Assembly (NCBI RefSeq): GCF_029379315.1
Contig: NZ_JAQYWQ010000035.1
Span: forward strand, 1 to 56,879
Direction of reading: 5' to 3'
Length of the DNA: 56,879 bases
From: Nostoc sp. S13
GTDB taxonomy: Bacteria; Cyanobacteriota; Cyanobacteriia; Cyanobacteriales; Nostocaceae
Position numbers and translations under genes: made by a program
Notes under the pieces: model-generated
Told to the model about the DNA's origin: nothing
The model's database searches: none
Seen by the model: only the letters and a program-made list of their open reading frames with translations
Part shown: positions 1-9,275 of the stretch, one piece after another
How positions within the stretch are numbered: the first letter of the stretch is position 1
Layout of the letters: each line of letters begins with the position of its first letter

Positions 1-53
1 CCTTGTAGAGACGCGAAATTTCGCGTCTCTACATTCTTTTTCGGAGATGTCTA
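1..53. repeat. Right half of a MITE-like palindromic repeat (R1)
   Basis: Positions 1-55 match 40806-40860 with a single mismatch. The segment holds a 20-bp perfect palindrome (9-28) and ends in GGAGATGTCTAA. That end is the inverted complement of TTAGACATCTCC, found at the left end of a third copy near 50741. The left half lies outside the window. Confidence 0.75.
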
Positions 54-199
54 ATGACTATGGTTAGCATAACTAATTATGCGGACATGATATTATGGAG
101 AAAATTCAAAACATTAAAACTTAATCCGTATAATTAATACAGCCTATAAAACTGGTTTTTTTATTATTTTAGTCCAGAAAAAGAGTGCTAGAGCCAAAA

Positions 200-247
200 C
201 TTCTAACTCCTAACTCCTAACTTCTAACTTCTAACTTCTAACTTCTA
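200..247. repeat. Short tandem heptamer repeat (TAACTCC/TAACTTC)
   Basis: About seven tandem copies of a 7-nt unit, TAACTYC, end just before the MprF-like start codon. This matches the STRR class known from heterocystous cyanobacteria. A related array lies at 31815-31886. Confidence 0.85.
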
Positions 248-258
248 CTTTTAGACTA

Positions 259-1929
259 ATGACCAATAATTTAAAAACTCAGATTGGACTTTGGAGTGCA
301 GCTTTCCTTACAGGTTTAGTCGGAGTAGTAAATTTGTTCTCAGCAGTGACACCTACCCTGTACGGACGAAATCACTGGTTGAAGGGATTTTTACCATTTG
401 AAATCCGTGCCAGTGGTCATATATTTGCAGCGTTGACTGGGTTTGTTTTACTAGCACTTGCTACTAACTTATTACGCCGAAAAAAAATCGCCTGGTTACT
501 GACGATTACTTTACTAGTGATTTCCATTTTCAGCCACTTGCTGAAGGGATTGGACTATGAAGAAAGTCTACTCTCTGGAGTTTTGCTGGTGCAATTAATT
601 TTGATGCGCCATTTGTTCACGGCGCAATCAGACCGTCCTTCGATCGCACGGGGAGTTCGAGCGCTGATCGGGGCTTTATTATTTACTCTGGCATATGGAA
701 CTATTGGATTTTACTTGTTAGACGGCAAGTTTTCAGAGAATTTTAATTGGCGGGAAGCGATAGTTCAGACTTTGGCGATGTTCTTCACTGAGGATAATTG
801 GGGACTGCAACCAAAAAGCCGATTTGGAGATTTTTTTGCTAATTCTATCTATATTATTGCCGCAGGTACTATTACATATGCAATAGTAATGCTGTTGCAA
901 CCTGTGTTTTGGCGGAATCTTGCAACTACAGATGAGCGGCAAAAAGCTAAAGAAATTGTTGAGCAATATGGATGTTCTTCTTTAGCAGCGTTCACACTCT
1001 TGAATGATAAAAGTTATTATTTCAGTCCTTCCGGTAATAGTGTAATTGCTTATGTTCCTAAAGGACGGGGCGCGATCGCCTTAGGAGATCCCATCGGTCC
1101 GATTGAAGACCGCAAAGAGACAATTGTTGCTTTCCAGCAGTTTTGCCAGCGCAATGACTGGTATCCTGGGTTTTATCAAACTTTGCCCGATGATGTTCAG
1201 CTTTACAAGTCATTGGGGTTTAAAGTACTCAAGATTGGAGAAGAAGCGATCGTTGACCTAAAAAGTTTTACGTTACAAGGTAAAGCCGGTAAAAACTTTA
1301 GACCATCAATCAGTCGTTTAACTAAGCTAGGATACCAAATAGAGTTTTACCAACCACCCATCGCCGATGCTTTGTTGCACCTGCTCAAACCTGTGAGTGA
1401 TGAATGGCTGAAAATGGTACAAGGTTCGGAAAAACACTTTTCTTTGGGTTGGTTTGAGGAAGCTTACCTGCGAGAGTGTGAGATTGCTGTGATACATAAT
1501 CCTGAAGGTCAGATCAGCGCCTTTGCCAACATTCTCCGAGAGTACCAACTCAACGAAGCCACTATTGACATGATGCGACACCGCCCGTCGATTGAAAATG
1601 GCACAATGGACTTTCTATTTATTTCCTTACTGCAACATTTTAAAGAGTCTGGCTACGACAGCTTTAATTTCGGTCTTTCTGCCCTTGCTGGAGTTGGAGA
1701 GAATCCAGAATCACGCCGCTTGGAGAAAGTATTGCACTATCTTTATGGGCATTTGAATCGCTTCTACAATTTCAAGGGATTGCACGCCTACAGAGAGAAG
1801 TTTCGCCCCCGTTGGGAACCACGTTATTTGGTTTATCCCAGTTTAGCCGCCTTACCCGATGTAGTTGTGGCATTGATTCGCGCCGATTCAGGCGATCGCC
1901 TCTTCGATTACTTCAAACCTGGAGCTTAA
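259..1929 (+). CDS. MprF-like membrane protein with phosphatidylglycerol lysyltransferase (DUF2156) domain
   Basis: A 556-aa protein with about six hydrophobic segments in residues 8-217 and a soluble C-terminal half (about 235-545). The soluble half resembles the GNAT-fold DUF2156 domain of MprF, which transfers an aminoacyl group from tRNA to phosphatidylglycerol; typical stretches are SDEWLKMVQGSEKHFSLGWF and FNFGLSALAGVG. The membrane part is shorter than the full flippase of firmicute MprF. The true amino-acid donor and lipid acceptor cannot be read from sequence. Its stop codon TAA directly abuts the ATG of the next (broken) methyltransferase gene, suggesting a former two-gene operon. 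Family assignment is firm, substrate is inference. Confidence 0.8.
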   Translation: MTNNLKTQIGLWSAAFLTGLVGVVNLFSAVTPTLYGRNHWLKGFLPFEIRASGHIFAALTGFVLLALATNLLRRKKIAWLLTITLLVISIFSHLLKGLDYEESLLSGVLLVQLILMRHLFTAQSDRPSIARGVRALIGALLFTLAYGTIGFYLLDGKFSENFNWREAIVQTLAMFFTEDNWGLQPKSRFGDFFANSIYIIAAGTITYAIVMLLQPVFWRNLATTDERQKAKEIVEQYGCSSLAAFTLLNDKSYYFSPSGNSVIAYVPKGRGAIALGDPIGPIEDRKETIVAFQQFCQRNDWYPGFYQTLPDDVQLYKSLGFKVLKIGEEAIVDLKSFTLQGKAGKNFRPSISRLTKLGYQIEFYQPPIADALLHLLKPVSDEWLKMVQGSEKHFSLGWFEEAYLRECEIAVIHNPEGQISAFANILREYQLNEATIDMMRHRPSIENGTMDFLFISLLQHFKESGYDSFNFGLSALAGVGENPESRRLEKVLHYLYGHLNRFYNFKGLHAYREKFRPRWEPRYLVYPSLAALPDVVVALIRADSGDRLFDYFKPGA

Positions 1930-2610
1930 ATGTGGACTCAAAAAATTCGGAATGATTTTGACCGAATTGCTTTGCATGAGCAACAAGGTTGGAATCACAA
2001 CAGTCACTATCACAATTTTATACTTAAACAGTTACCATTGCACTGTGAAAATGTTCTTGATATTGGGTGTGGAACTGGTTCATTCTCTCGTCTTTTAGCT
2101 TAACGTGCTGATAGAGTTATTGCAATAGATTTATCTCCCAAGATGATAGAAGTTGCTAAACAAAAATCTCGGCAGTATCCAAGAATAGATTATCAAGTTG
2201 CTGACATTTTGCAGTGGCAGTTTCCAGTAAAACAATTTGACGCAATTGTATCTATTGCAACTCTTCATCATTTGCCATTGGAAAACTTATTGCCCAATTT
2301 GCAAGCTGCCTTGAAGCCGGGTGGTAAGCTTGTAATTCTAGACTTGCTAGAGCATGAAAATATACAAGATTGATTGAGCGATTTTCTTGCTGTTCCCCTG
2401 AATTGGATATTTCAGACGTTTAAGAACAGACATATCAAGCGATCGCCAGAAGCAGCGATCGCAATGAAAGAACATCTTCGCACAGACAAATATCTGACTC
2501 TCTCGCAAGCACAACGAATTTATACAAAGTCACTCAAGGGTGCAATGGTTAGAAAACACCTATTCTGGCGTTATTCAGCAGTATGGCAGAAGTCGTCAGT
2601 AACACCATAA
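1930..2610 (+). pseudogene. Class I SAM-dependent methyltransferase, interrupted by two in-frame stops
   Basis: One continuous reading frame of 226 codons reads as a small methyltransferase: glycine-rich motif I (VLDIGCGTGSFS), then an acidic motif II region (VIAIDLSPKMIEVAK), then DAIVSIATLHHLP and LKPGGKLVILDLLE. It is broken by TAA at 2101-2103 and TGA at 2371-2373, with no frameshift. Each stop is one C-to-T change from a sense codon expected there (CAA Gln, CGA Arg). The start ATG follows the upstream stop with no gap. Recent pseudogenisation is the simplest reading; sequencing error or readthrough are alternatives. The substrate is unknown. Confidence 0.8.
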
Positions 2611-2959
2611 CACCTCATTGCAGGGCGATATCTACGATGGGCTACGCCTACACAACTTGGCATATTGTGGTACAATTGTACTATAGCAAATAAATATCCG
2701 GTGAGTATGCAACGCTAAGTTTACCAGGCGATGCCCAAAGTTGGTAGTAACTGAACACCCCTAATAACTAGTTCATGAATGCAATCATGAGCAGACGATA
2801 TTTGTGTAGTATATGCCAATTTTAGCATTTTTTGGGCATCAAAATCTTGTGTATTTTTACTTTAAATTTGCACGGTTATAACAGATGATTTTAGAAGAAT
2901 AATAGACTTCATAAACCGTGGTTTTAACAGATTATTGACCTTTACATGGAAGTTGAAAA
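2611..2959. other. Intergenic region with a repeat fragment
   Basis: Contains GCGATATCTACGATGGGCTA (2625-2644) running on into CGCCTAC. This is an interspersed repeat, also found inside the coding sequence at about 46971-46996 and partly at 4541. The rest is AT-rich with no gene or clear promoter that I can identify. Confidence 0.5.
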
Positions 2960-4351
2960 ATGAAAAATAATCAAATTTCTCTGGTAGAACTAATCCAAGT
3001 TTTTGCAGAATATCACCACAATATTATCGTCAATATCAAGCACCTGCAAGAACATTATCAAAGAACAGGTATCAAGCGTGTTAAAGGTGTTAGAGACGAA
3101 AATGGGGAACTGCTTCAACCTTGGTTGCGAACAGAATATATAGATAATGCTGAGTATGTTGGTATGGGCGAGTTTGAGTTTAACCGCAATAGTGCTACTA
3201 TCAATATGCTTATCAAATGTAGAGTCAAACTTGCTAAATTTGAAGACCAAACCCCCACTCTTGAAGTAGCAGGTTTGCTGGTAAATGATCTGAATACCTT
3301 TAATAACTACACGATTGTAAGTGATGGCAAAATTAATATAAAGTCGTTACAAGTCAAAATCAGCAGTAAAAAAGCTTTTGACTTGCTCAAAGAAAAAGGC
3401 ATACTTGATGTAGAAGAATTTGACTTCAATGCTGAATATTCTATCCAGCTAGATAACTTGCCGCTTGTAGCTGCTAATAGTTGTTATAGCAGTATTGATA
3501 GACTATTTAATGAACTAGCAGAAATTAAAGTACTGACTAGTATTATTTGCGCTCACTTAAAAAATGAGTCAGATGTATTTATCCCGGCACAGTTAGATGA
3601 GTTTCAAAAGCACTATCTGTCTAAGAATATTTACCTCAACTTTCCTACAACTAACGAATACACTGATATCAATGAAGGTTTAATTAATGGCACTATTGAC
3701 TCAAGATTGAGCTATAAAATCGACATCGGTAGTCAAGATATTCTGAATCTCAGTAAGTTACCTTCGGCTAACAAGTTTCTGAATAGAATGTATCGTCTTT
3801 ATGACAAAGAAACTGGAGAAATTATCATTAAGCCGAGTTTTGCGATCGCATTTAATGAAAATCTTGCTGTTAGGCACAGGTTACTGTCATCACGTACCAA
3901 GATTACGAAAGTTGACGAGTTGATGAAACCGATTTTTGATGATTTTATTGGGCTTGAGCAAAATGGCATTGTTGGAGGTATTCTTAAGAAAGTTGGTGCT
4001 GATAGTTTGGCGCAGTTATTGCAGGATAAACAAACTGGTAAGCAGATCAGCAAAGAGGAAATGGTTGCAGCTTTGACGACGGCAAATAAGAAGCTAGAAC
4101 AATATGCAGAAAAAATTTACCAAGATAAGATATCTCCTTTAGTATTTTACATTGGTTGTACTGGACTATTCCCAGAACATATGAAAGCAAAAGCCATGAC
4201 TGCTGAAGAAGCTGCTGCTAAATACCCAAATTTGCAATTATCTAAAGATGAGCAACAAGCTACTTTTTTTGTAGTTGGTGATAGTATTATCAGCATCTAT
4301 GCCAAAACTGAATATTACAGCAAACTTATTTCTGTCGGTGTAGACAATTAG
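2960..4351 (+). CDS. Hypothetical protein, 463 aa, no recognised domain
   Basis: A long, clean AT-rich reading frame starting at ATG, with a weak purine-rich stretch (GGAAGTTG) seven bases upstream. There is no signal peptide or membrane segment. The protein is acidic and lysine-rich, predicted soluble, with helical stretches near 330-400 (for example KEEMVAALTTANKKLEQYAEK) and a C-terminal mixed region. I recognise no catalytic motif or family. Base composition is lower in GC than the neighbouring housekeeping genes, and the gene is flanked by repeat-bearing intergenic DNA, so horizontal acquisition is possible. The reading frame itself is convincing; function is unknown. Confidence 0.7.
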   Translation: MKNNQISLVELIQVFAEYHHNIIVNIKHLQEHYQRTGIKRVKGVRDENGELLQPWLRTEYIDNAEYVGMGEFEFNRNSATINMLIKCRVKLAKFEDQTPTLEVAGLLVNDLNTFNNYTIVSDGKINIKSLQVKISSKKAFDLLKEKGILDVEEFDFNAEYSIQLDNLPLVAANSCYSSIDRLFNELAEIKVLTSIICAHLKNESDVFIPAQLDEFQKHYLSKNIYLNFPTTNEYTDINEGLINGTIDSRLSYKIDIGSQDILNLSKLPSANKFLNRMYRLYDKETGEIIIKPSFAIAFNENLAVRHRLLSSRTKITKVDELMKPIFDDFIGLEQNGIVGGILKKVGADSLAQLLQDKQTGKQISKEEMVAALTTANKKLEQYAEKIYQDKISPLVFYIGCTGLFPEHMKAKAMTAEEAAAKYPNLQLSKDEQQATFFVVGDSIISIYAKTEYYSKLISVGVDN

Positions 4352-4634
4352 ATTATATATACAAATCAAATAAGATTGGTATATGCAATCAGTAGAACTC
4401 CTAATCCGGTTCGGTTAAGCCCAAAAAATAAAAATATGTCGGTTGGCTTGAGGAACGAAACCCAACATTTTCAGGGATTTGTTGGGTAACACTAAAGTTC
4501 AACCCAACCTACAAATCTTTCATGTTAACCGAGCAGTATTGGGCTATGCCTACGCACTATTAAATCGCTGATTACCCCTAATTTTTAGCACCTAAGAAAA
4601 ATCTTACTGCTTTGAAAATTAATTTGCCTTAAGA

Positions 4635-5108
4635 TTAGTAGTTCTCTATTCTCTGGTAGCGTCCACCTTGATTTCTGCCACTAATTGTTTGTAGCTCGAT
4701 AATCTCTTTACCACCTCGAATAACAACACCGAACTGGCTATAAGGTGTAGAGGTTCCATCCTCAAAAGTTTGAGTACCCTTAAGTTCAAAACTGCAATCC
4801 GTCGCAACTTTGTAAGTAGCAGTAATTGTGTAGGCTTTGATGACTCCATCAATACTGCTAAAGCCTTTGCCTTGATGGTTGCCATTGCCATCAAATTTAG
4901 CTGTTCTGACTGCCGTGTAATCTACAGTTCCGTTTTTAGTTTTTCGAGAACCTGTATCTTGCAATCCATAGGCACCTTCTATAGTTGCGTTATTACAACT
5001 ATTGCTTACCTTGTCAGCCATAGCCGGACGAACACAAAGAGTACTTAGAAGGGAACCTACTACTGATGCAGTGATTACTGCTTTAAGCGCAAGATTTTGA
5101 CAAATCAT
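4635..5108 (-). CDS. Small secreted protein of unknown function
   Basis: A 157-aa protein beginning MICQNLALKAVITASVVGSL, with a clear Sec signal peptide ending near RPAMA. An upstream in-frame start at 5183 would prepend 25 residues that spoil the signal peptide, so ATG at 5108 is preferred. The mature part (CNNATIEGAYGLQDTG, then FDGNGNHQGKGFSSIDG and TDCSFELKGTQTFEDG) resembles small exported bacterial proteins that start with C-N-A-[ST]-[IL]-x-G-x-Y-G and form a beta-rich fold. Location is periplasm or outside. There is no catalytic motif and no operon partner. Confidence 0.7.
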   Translation of the reverse strand: MICQNLALKAVITASVVGSLLSTLCVRPAMADKVSNSCNNATIEGAYGLQDTGSRKTKNGTVDYTAVRTAKFDGNGNHQGKGFSSIDGVIKAYTITATYKVATDCSFELKGTQTFEDGTSTPYSQFGVVIRGGKEIIELQTISGRNQGGRYQRIENY

Positions 5109-5761
5109 GATAAATATCTTGTGTGATAAAAGGTTAGCAAATAACTGGTAGGTTAGAATTGAAACACAAAAAAATATGGTCAAATATAAGATTTTTTGAC
5201 CTAATTAAGATGCGTTTATCCTGTGGAGAAAAAGGGGGTTTATTTTCCTTACCCAGAGTGATAAAAAAGCGTTAATCAGTCTTAAGTTTCAGCACTTTGC
5301 AGCTAGCTAAATTTAAAAAATCCACCGAGAAGCGGTTTTAGAAATTAGCAAGCCTACCGACTATATATCTAAGTTAAAACTTTGATATTTAATTGCAATT
5401 TAGCTCAAAACTGACTTTTAAATAATACACATAAATCAAAAACACTTTTTATAAAGTTTTGATGAAGAATGCCAGGAAACCAAAAACTCTTAGGCTCATT
5501 TTGGGTAAAAGACTAACAACTAGACTGTTGTCTAATTGGAGTGAGATCAATGAGCCTGTAATTTGCTGTTATTTAACTTGTTATTTGCTTTTAGTTAGTC
5601 ATGAAATGTGTCTGAGTTAATAAAAAATTAGCTGTATATCAGGCAAAGTTAGTTTTATTACCTGATATGGCAATAGATTTACTAATAATCTTTAAGAAAA
5701 TTACGCAGAAATCAACTTCAATGAGACAATCTGACCTAATCTTCTCAACCCAAAGGAAGAC
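5109..5761. other. Long upstream region of the DUF485/actP genes
   Basis: No gene seen. Two potential stem-loops are visible. AGGCTCATT (5492-5500) pairs with AATGAGCCT (5549-5557) and encloses a smaller AGAC/GTCT stem. ATATCAGG (5636-5643) pairs with CCTGATAT (5661-5668). They could belong to an untranslated leader or a small RNA; neither resembles a known riboswitch class. Confidence 0.3.
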
Positions 5762-6037
5762 ATGAGCGATCACACAAAGGCTCTCCAGGCTCTCGCGGCT
5801 GAACGTTGGCGGGTATCGCTGATTCTCAGTGGAGCCATGATGTTTATTTACTTTGGCTTTATCCTATTAATCGCGTTCAATAAGCCCCTGCTGGGGTCAT
5901 TAGTAGTTCCTGGCCTCAGCTTGGGAATTTTACTAGGGGCGCTAGTAATTGTCTCAGCATGGGTATTAATTTTTATCTACGTGCGTTGGGCAAATAGTAG
6001 TTACGACGACCAAATCGCCAGGCTGACACGCAAATGA
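5762..6037 (+). CDS. DUF485 family small membrane protein (YjcH-like)
   Basis: A 91-aa protein with two membrane segments (about 18-40 and 53-77), with the charged N-terminus and arrangement typical of DUF485. Members of this family usually precede ActP-type acetate/solute symporters, as here, where the symporter starts 193 bp downstream on the same strand. It starts at ATG with a strong ribosome-binding site (AAAGGAAGA) six bases upstream. Its role is thought to be accessory to the symporter; no enzyme motif is present. The intervening 193 bp carries a GC-rich inverted repeat, so co-transcription may be partial. Confidence 0.8.
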   Translation: MSDHTKALQALAAERWRVSLILSGAMMFIYFGFILLIAFNKPLLGSLVVPGLSLGILLGALVIVSAWVLIFIYVRWANSSYDDQIARLTRK

Positions 6038-6230
6038 ATTAGCTATTAGCAATTTCTAAAACACCAATTCAGTAATCCTGGAAGAACCTCTCCCCCAATC
6101 CCTCGACCTTGGTGTCAGCCTGCCGTTAGCCAAGCCCAGAGGGGAGTTTTGCTCCCCCTTCCCTACAAAGGGGGGGCTGGGGGGTTAGGTTTTTTCTAAT
6201 CCCAAATCCAAAATACTAAACCAAAAAAGC
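6038..6230. repeat. GC-rich interspersed hairpin repeat
   Basis: CCAGAGGGGAG, TTTTG, CTCCCCCTTCCC and AGGGGGGGCTGGGGGGTTAGG form overlapping inverted repeats of the kind widespread between cyanobacterial genes. Similar pieces occur at 27710-27745, 32590-32640 and 50850-50890. The repeat sits inside the likely DUF485-actP transcription unit. Confidence 0.55.
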
Positions 6231-7799
6231 ATGAATAGTGTGTGGTTCGATCTGCCACTAGCGGCGGATATTACCAGTCTTGGTAAGTTTAACCCGTTGG
6301 CGATCGCTTTCTTTTTTCTGTTTGTTGCCAGTTCTTTAGGCATTACCTATTGGGCGGCAAAGCTCACCAAAAATACGGCACAGTTCTATACAGCTGGCGG
6401 TAAGATCAGCGGTTTCCAAAATGGGCTGGCCCTAGCAGGAGACTTCATGAGTGCAGCTAGCTTTTTAGCTATCGCTGGGCTGGTGGCACTCAACGGCTTT
6501 GACGGCTTAATTTATTCTATTGGCTTCCTGGTGGGCTGGCCAATTGTCATGTTCCTAATTGCCGAACCACTACGTAACTTAGGTAAATACACTTTTGCCG
6601 ATGTAGTGGCTTATCGCTTGCAGCAAAAACCTGTACGTATTGCATCTGCGATCGGAACGCTGGTAGTGATTAGCTTTTACTTAATTGCCCAGATGGTAGG
6701 TGCTGGTGAGCTAATCAAACTATTGTTTGGCTTTGATTATGAATTAGCTGTGGTTATTGTCGGTTGCGTAATGATGGCTTATGTGATTTTTGGCGGGATG
6801 ATTGCCACCACTTGGGTACAAATTATCAAAGCAGTTCTGTTGCTCGGTGGAACTATCTTACTAACTATCCTGGTACTGGCACGATTTGGCTTTAACCCGA
6901 TCGCTCTTTTCGCTGCTGCATCCCAGAAGTATACAGGTGTATTAGCTCCAGGCAAACTGGTTTCTAACCCCTTGGATGCTATCTCTTTAGGGATGTCGTT
7001 GATGTTCGGCACTGCTGGACTACCGCACATCCTAATGCGTTTCTATACAGTACCCGATGCCAAAGCAGCGCGGCTCTCTGTTACTTACGCTACAGCTATT
7101 ATTGGCGTTTTTTATCTCCTTACTTTTATCCTGGGCTTTGGAGCGATGGTGCTAGTAGGTAAAGATGCCATTGAGAAAATTGGTACTGGTGGTAACATGG
7201 CTGCGCCGATGTTAGCAGAATATCTCGGTGGTGATGCTTTCTTAGGCTTTATAGCTGCTGTTTCCTTTGCAACTATTTTGGCAGTTGTCGCTGGGTTGAC
7301 ACTCTCAGGTGCGGCTGCATTGTCCCACGATTTGTGGGTGAACGTAGTGCGATCAGGTCATGCTGACGAGTCAGAACAGCTGAAGGTAGCTCGCGGTGCG
7401 ACAATGGTTTTGGGATTAGTAGCGATAATTCTGGGTATTTTGTTTAAAGGGCAAAACGTTGCTTATATGGTAGGTTTAGCATTTGCGATCGCAGCTAGTG
7501 CAAACTTCCCAGCGTTGCTCTTATCAATGCTTTGGCGACGCTTCACCACCAATGGTGCGGTTGCGAGTATGTTAGTAGGTACTGTCTCCTCATTGGTGCT
7601 GATTTATTTGTCACCTACTATTCAAGTAACAATTCTCAAGCACGTTTCTGCACCCTTTCCGTTGAAAAATCCTGGATTAATCAGTATCCCACTGGCGTTT
7701 ATTGTGGCGATCGTCGTTTCACTATTGAGTACTGAACAGCAGGCACTAGACAAATTTGCGGAAGTTGAGGATCGCATTCACATTGGTTCTGGGCTGTGA
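6231..7799 (+). CDS. actP: Sodium/solute symporter, cation-acetate symporter ActP family
   Basis: A 522-aa, very hydrophobic protein with about 13 membrane helices and strong ActP/SSSF landmarks: [20 protein letters not shown] and [20 protein letters not shown] near the N-terminus, then [20 protein letters not shown] near residue 265. It should couple uptake of a short-chain carboxylate such as acetate to a sodium gradient at the plasma membrane. The upstream DUF485 partner supports this. Length is close to the family norm. Substrate is inferred from the family; other monocarboxylates are possible. A perfect 13-bp hairpin follows 20 bp after the stop. Confidence 0.88.
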   Translation: MNSVWFDLPLAADITSLGKFNPLAIAFFFLFVASSLGITYWAAKLTKNTAQFYTAGGKISGFQNGLALAGDFMSAASFLAIAGLVALNGFDGLIYSIGFLVGWPIVMFLIAEPLRNLGKYTFADVVAYRLQQKPVRIASAIGTLVVISFYLIAQMVGAGELIKLLFGFDYELAVVIVGCVMMAYVIFGGMIATTWVQIIKAVLLLGGTILLTILVLARFGFNPIALFAAASQKYTGVLAPGKLVSNPLDAISLGMSLMFGTAGLPHILMRFYTVPDAKAARLSVTYATAIIGVFYLLTFILGFGAMVLVGKDAIEKIGTGGNMAAPMLAEYLGGDAFLGFIAAVSFATILAVVAGLTLSGAAALSHDLWVNVVRSGHADESEQLKVARGATMVLGLVAIILGILFKGQNVAYMVGLAFAIAASANFPALLLSMLWRRFTTNGAVASMLVGTVSSLVLIYLSPTIQVTILKHVSAPFPLKNPGLISIPLAFIVAIVVSLLSTEQQALDKFAEVEDRIHIGSGL

Positions 7800-7818
7800 T
7801 GAATGTCAAAGCACAAAC

Positions 7819-7848
7819 AATTCTAAGCGGCGAAAGCCGCTTAGAATT
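7819..7848. terminator. 13-bp hairpin between convergent genes
   Basis: AATTCTAAGCGGC and GCCGCTTAGAATT pair perfectly around a GAAA tetraloop. It lies between the actP stop and the stop of the convergent diiron gene. There is no long T run on either side, so it may be a bidirectional weak terminator or an mRNA 3' end stabiliser. Confidence 0.7.
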
Positions 7849-7890
7849 AGCGTGGAAACTGATTTGTTGGGCTAGGTAAACCTAAACAGT

Positions 7891-8676
7891 TTAGGAGCGA
7901 TCTTGTATCCGTAAAATAGTAGTGCCTACAGAATCCGCTAATTCCAAATCTTCTAAAAACATTTCATTAACAGTTTTTTGACGGTAAATCATCATTTCCC
8001 GCACCCAAGATTCATGACCTTGCTCGATGTACCTACCAATACAGTAACCAGAGTACTCAATATGCTTAGTTTCATCGAAAATCAACAAATCAGACATTCG
8101 AGTTACTTTTGCTAAGTGCTTAGGTGTAGAATATGCTTGCAGTACTGGACGCAACAATAATTGTAGAATTAATGCCCGAATTTCTAAGAGATTGATTTGG
8201 ATAATCTCATCCATCACCAATTTTTCATCCATTATCTGAGCTGAAGAAATGGGTACTAGAGGCGGATGCTTGTGGTGATAGTATTGCGGAGATAAGGCTT
8301 TCAACTGTGTGCGGAAATCTGCTTCTATTTTCGTCGGAAAAATAATATTCAACAGTGCCACAAACATTAGTGAGTGGCGCGACTCATCAATCGAATGATT
8401 TCTCACCAACTGGGCAAACTCCTGATTTGCGATCTGCTCCGAAAATTGCCAAACTTGTTTAGAACCAGTTCCTTCTTCAGCGACGTTAGTAATCAGGGAA
8501 TTAGAGAACCACTCAGCATTACGAGCAAACTGACGATAGGAATTACCGTACCATCCCATACCGTGTGGTGGTGGATGAATTTCGCAAGCCTGCCTCAAAA
8601 CACTTTGATAATCTTCAATAATCTGACAGTTATAACGTTGTAGATAATTGAGCGCCAACTCACTAACATTGTTCAT
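7891..8676 (-). CDS. Ferritin-like diiron protein, possible AurF-type oxygenase
   Basis: A 261-aa soluble protein, starting MNNVSELALNYLQ; an upstream start at 8775 would add a non-conserved hydrophobic stretch. Four helices carry a carboxylate-bridged diiron ligand pattern: E67/E68, E98-x-x-H101, E165 and E202-x-x-H205, with a further H221. This is the signature of ferritin-like diiron oxygenases such as AurF-family N-oxygenases. The gene lies directly downstream, on the same strand, of a short double-glycine peptide precursor with a repeated core (366 bp gap between coding regions). That makes a role in peptide or metabolite oxidation an attractive but unproven idea. Confidence 0.7.
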   Translation of the reverse strand: MNNVSELALNYLQRYNCQIIEDYQSVLRQACEIHPPPHGMGWYGNSYRQFARNAEWFSNSLITNVAEEGTGSKQVWQFSEQIANQEFAQLVRNHSIDESRHSLMFVALLNIIFPTKIEADFRTQLKALSPQYYHHKHPPLVPISSAQIMDEKLVMDEIIQINLLEIRALILQLLLRPVLQAYSTPKHLAKVTRMSDLLIFDETKHIEYSGYCIGRYIEQGHESWVREMMIYRQKTVNEMFLEDLELADSVGTTILRIQDRS

Positions 8677-9041
8677 ATATTTTATCTTAAAACAAACTAT
8701 ATTTAGTATAATTTCTACCCTTGATTGGATAATTATTAGTAGCACATAGCTCTTAAAGTATGGGTGCAGATACAAATATTAGAAGATACTTGAAAAGTAT
8801 TGGATGAATATAATTCGCTATTACACAAACGTTCGCGTAGCATCTGGCAGAGAAATCTGCTTTCAAGTTTGAACGCCGACTTCCGGCGCTCAGACTTCAA
8901 AGCTGACTAATAAAAAATCAAGAGTTTTAAACCCACGGATGTGGGTAAAGTCTCGTGGAGCCAGGATTTATAGTCGCCAAGGCTAGTAATAAATTAGACT
9001 TGTTCATTCATCCTGTTAAACTTAATCTTTCAATTTAATAA
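8677..9041. other. Gap between peptide precursor and diiron gene
   Basis: Contains interspersed repeat debris: CGTTCGCGTAGCATCTGGCA near 8830, AACGCCGACTTCCGGCGCT near 8872 and AACCCACGGATGTGGGTAAA near 8930, the last two being small hairpins. No other gene is visible. The hairpins could act as terminators between the two minus-strand genes. Confidence 0.4.
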
Positions 9042-9275
9042 TTAATCGTCTTTGCTATTGGGTGATACTGCAACGATTATAATTCCAAAAGGGTGCTTGG
9101 TTGGTACTGCAACGATTATAATTCCAAAATGGTGCTTCGGAGGGAATGGACAGTTACTACGAGTCGAAATATCTTTTGGCGCACTTGTACCACCTTTGAT
9201 TGCCTCCATGTCTTCTTGACTTAAATCAAAACTAATTAATTCATTATTTAGATTCTCTAGTTTTATATTTTCCAT
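9042..9275 (-). CDS. Double-glycine peptide precursor (RiPP/bacteriocin-like) with duplicated core
   Basis: A 77-aa protein. Residues 1-29 look like a leader ending in a double-glycine cleavage motif (ISFDLSQEDMEAIKGG), as in peptides processed by C39-peptidase exporters. The following 48 residues contain one Cys (C42) and two tandem 13-residue units: KHHFGIIIVAVPT (47-59) and KHPFGIIIVAVSP (60-72), then an acidic tail. The repeat is also exact at DNA level (39-nt period). A GAGGTT ribosome-binding site lies eight bases before the ATG. No transporter, peptidase or known RiPP maturase is in the window; the nearest candidate tailoring gene is the diiron protein downstream. Precursor status is inferred from leader form. 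Confidence 0.65.
   Translation of the reverse strand: MENIKLENLNNELISFDLSQEDMEAIKGGTSAPKDISTRSNCPFPPKHHFGIIIVAVPTKHPFGIIIVAVSPNSKDD
9067..9144 (-). repeat. Two 39-nt tandem repeats inside the peptide core
   Basis: Units 9067-9105 and 9106-9144 share ACTGCAACGATTATAATTCC and further bases, with few differences. 39 nt equals 13 codons, so the core unit was duplicated in frame. Confidence 0.9.

Noticed and set aside
9067..9144. Possible CRISPR-like repeat pair
   Set aside because: The two 39-nt units are adjacent with no spacer and lie in a coding frame as 13 codons each, so this is a duplicated peptide core.
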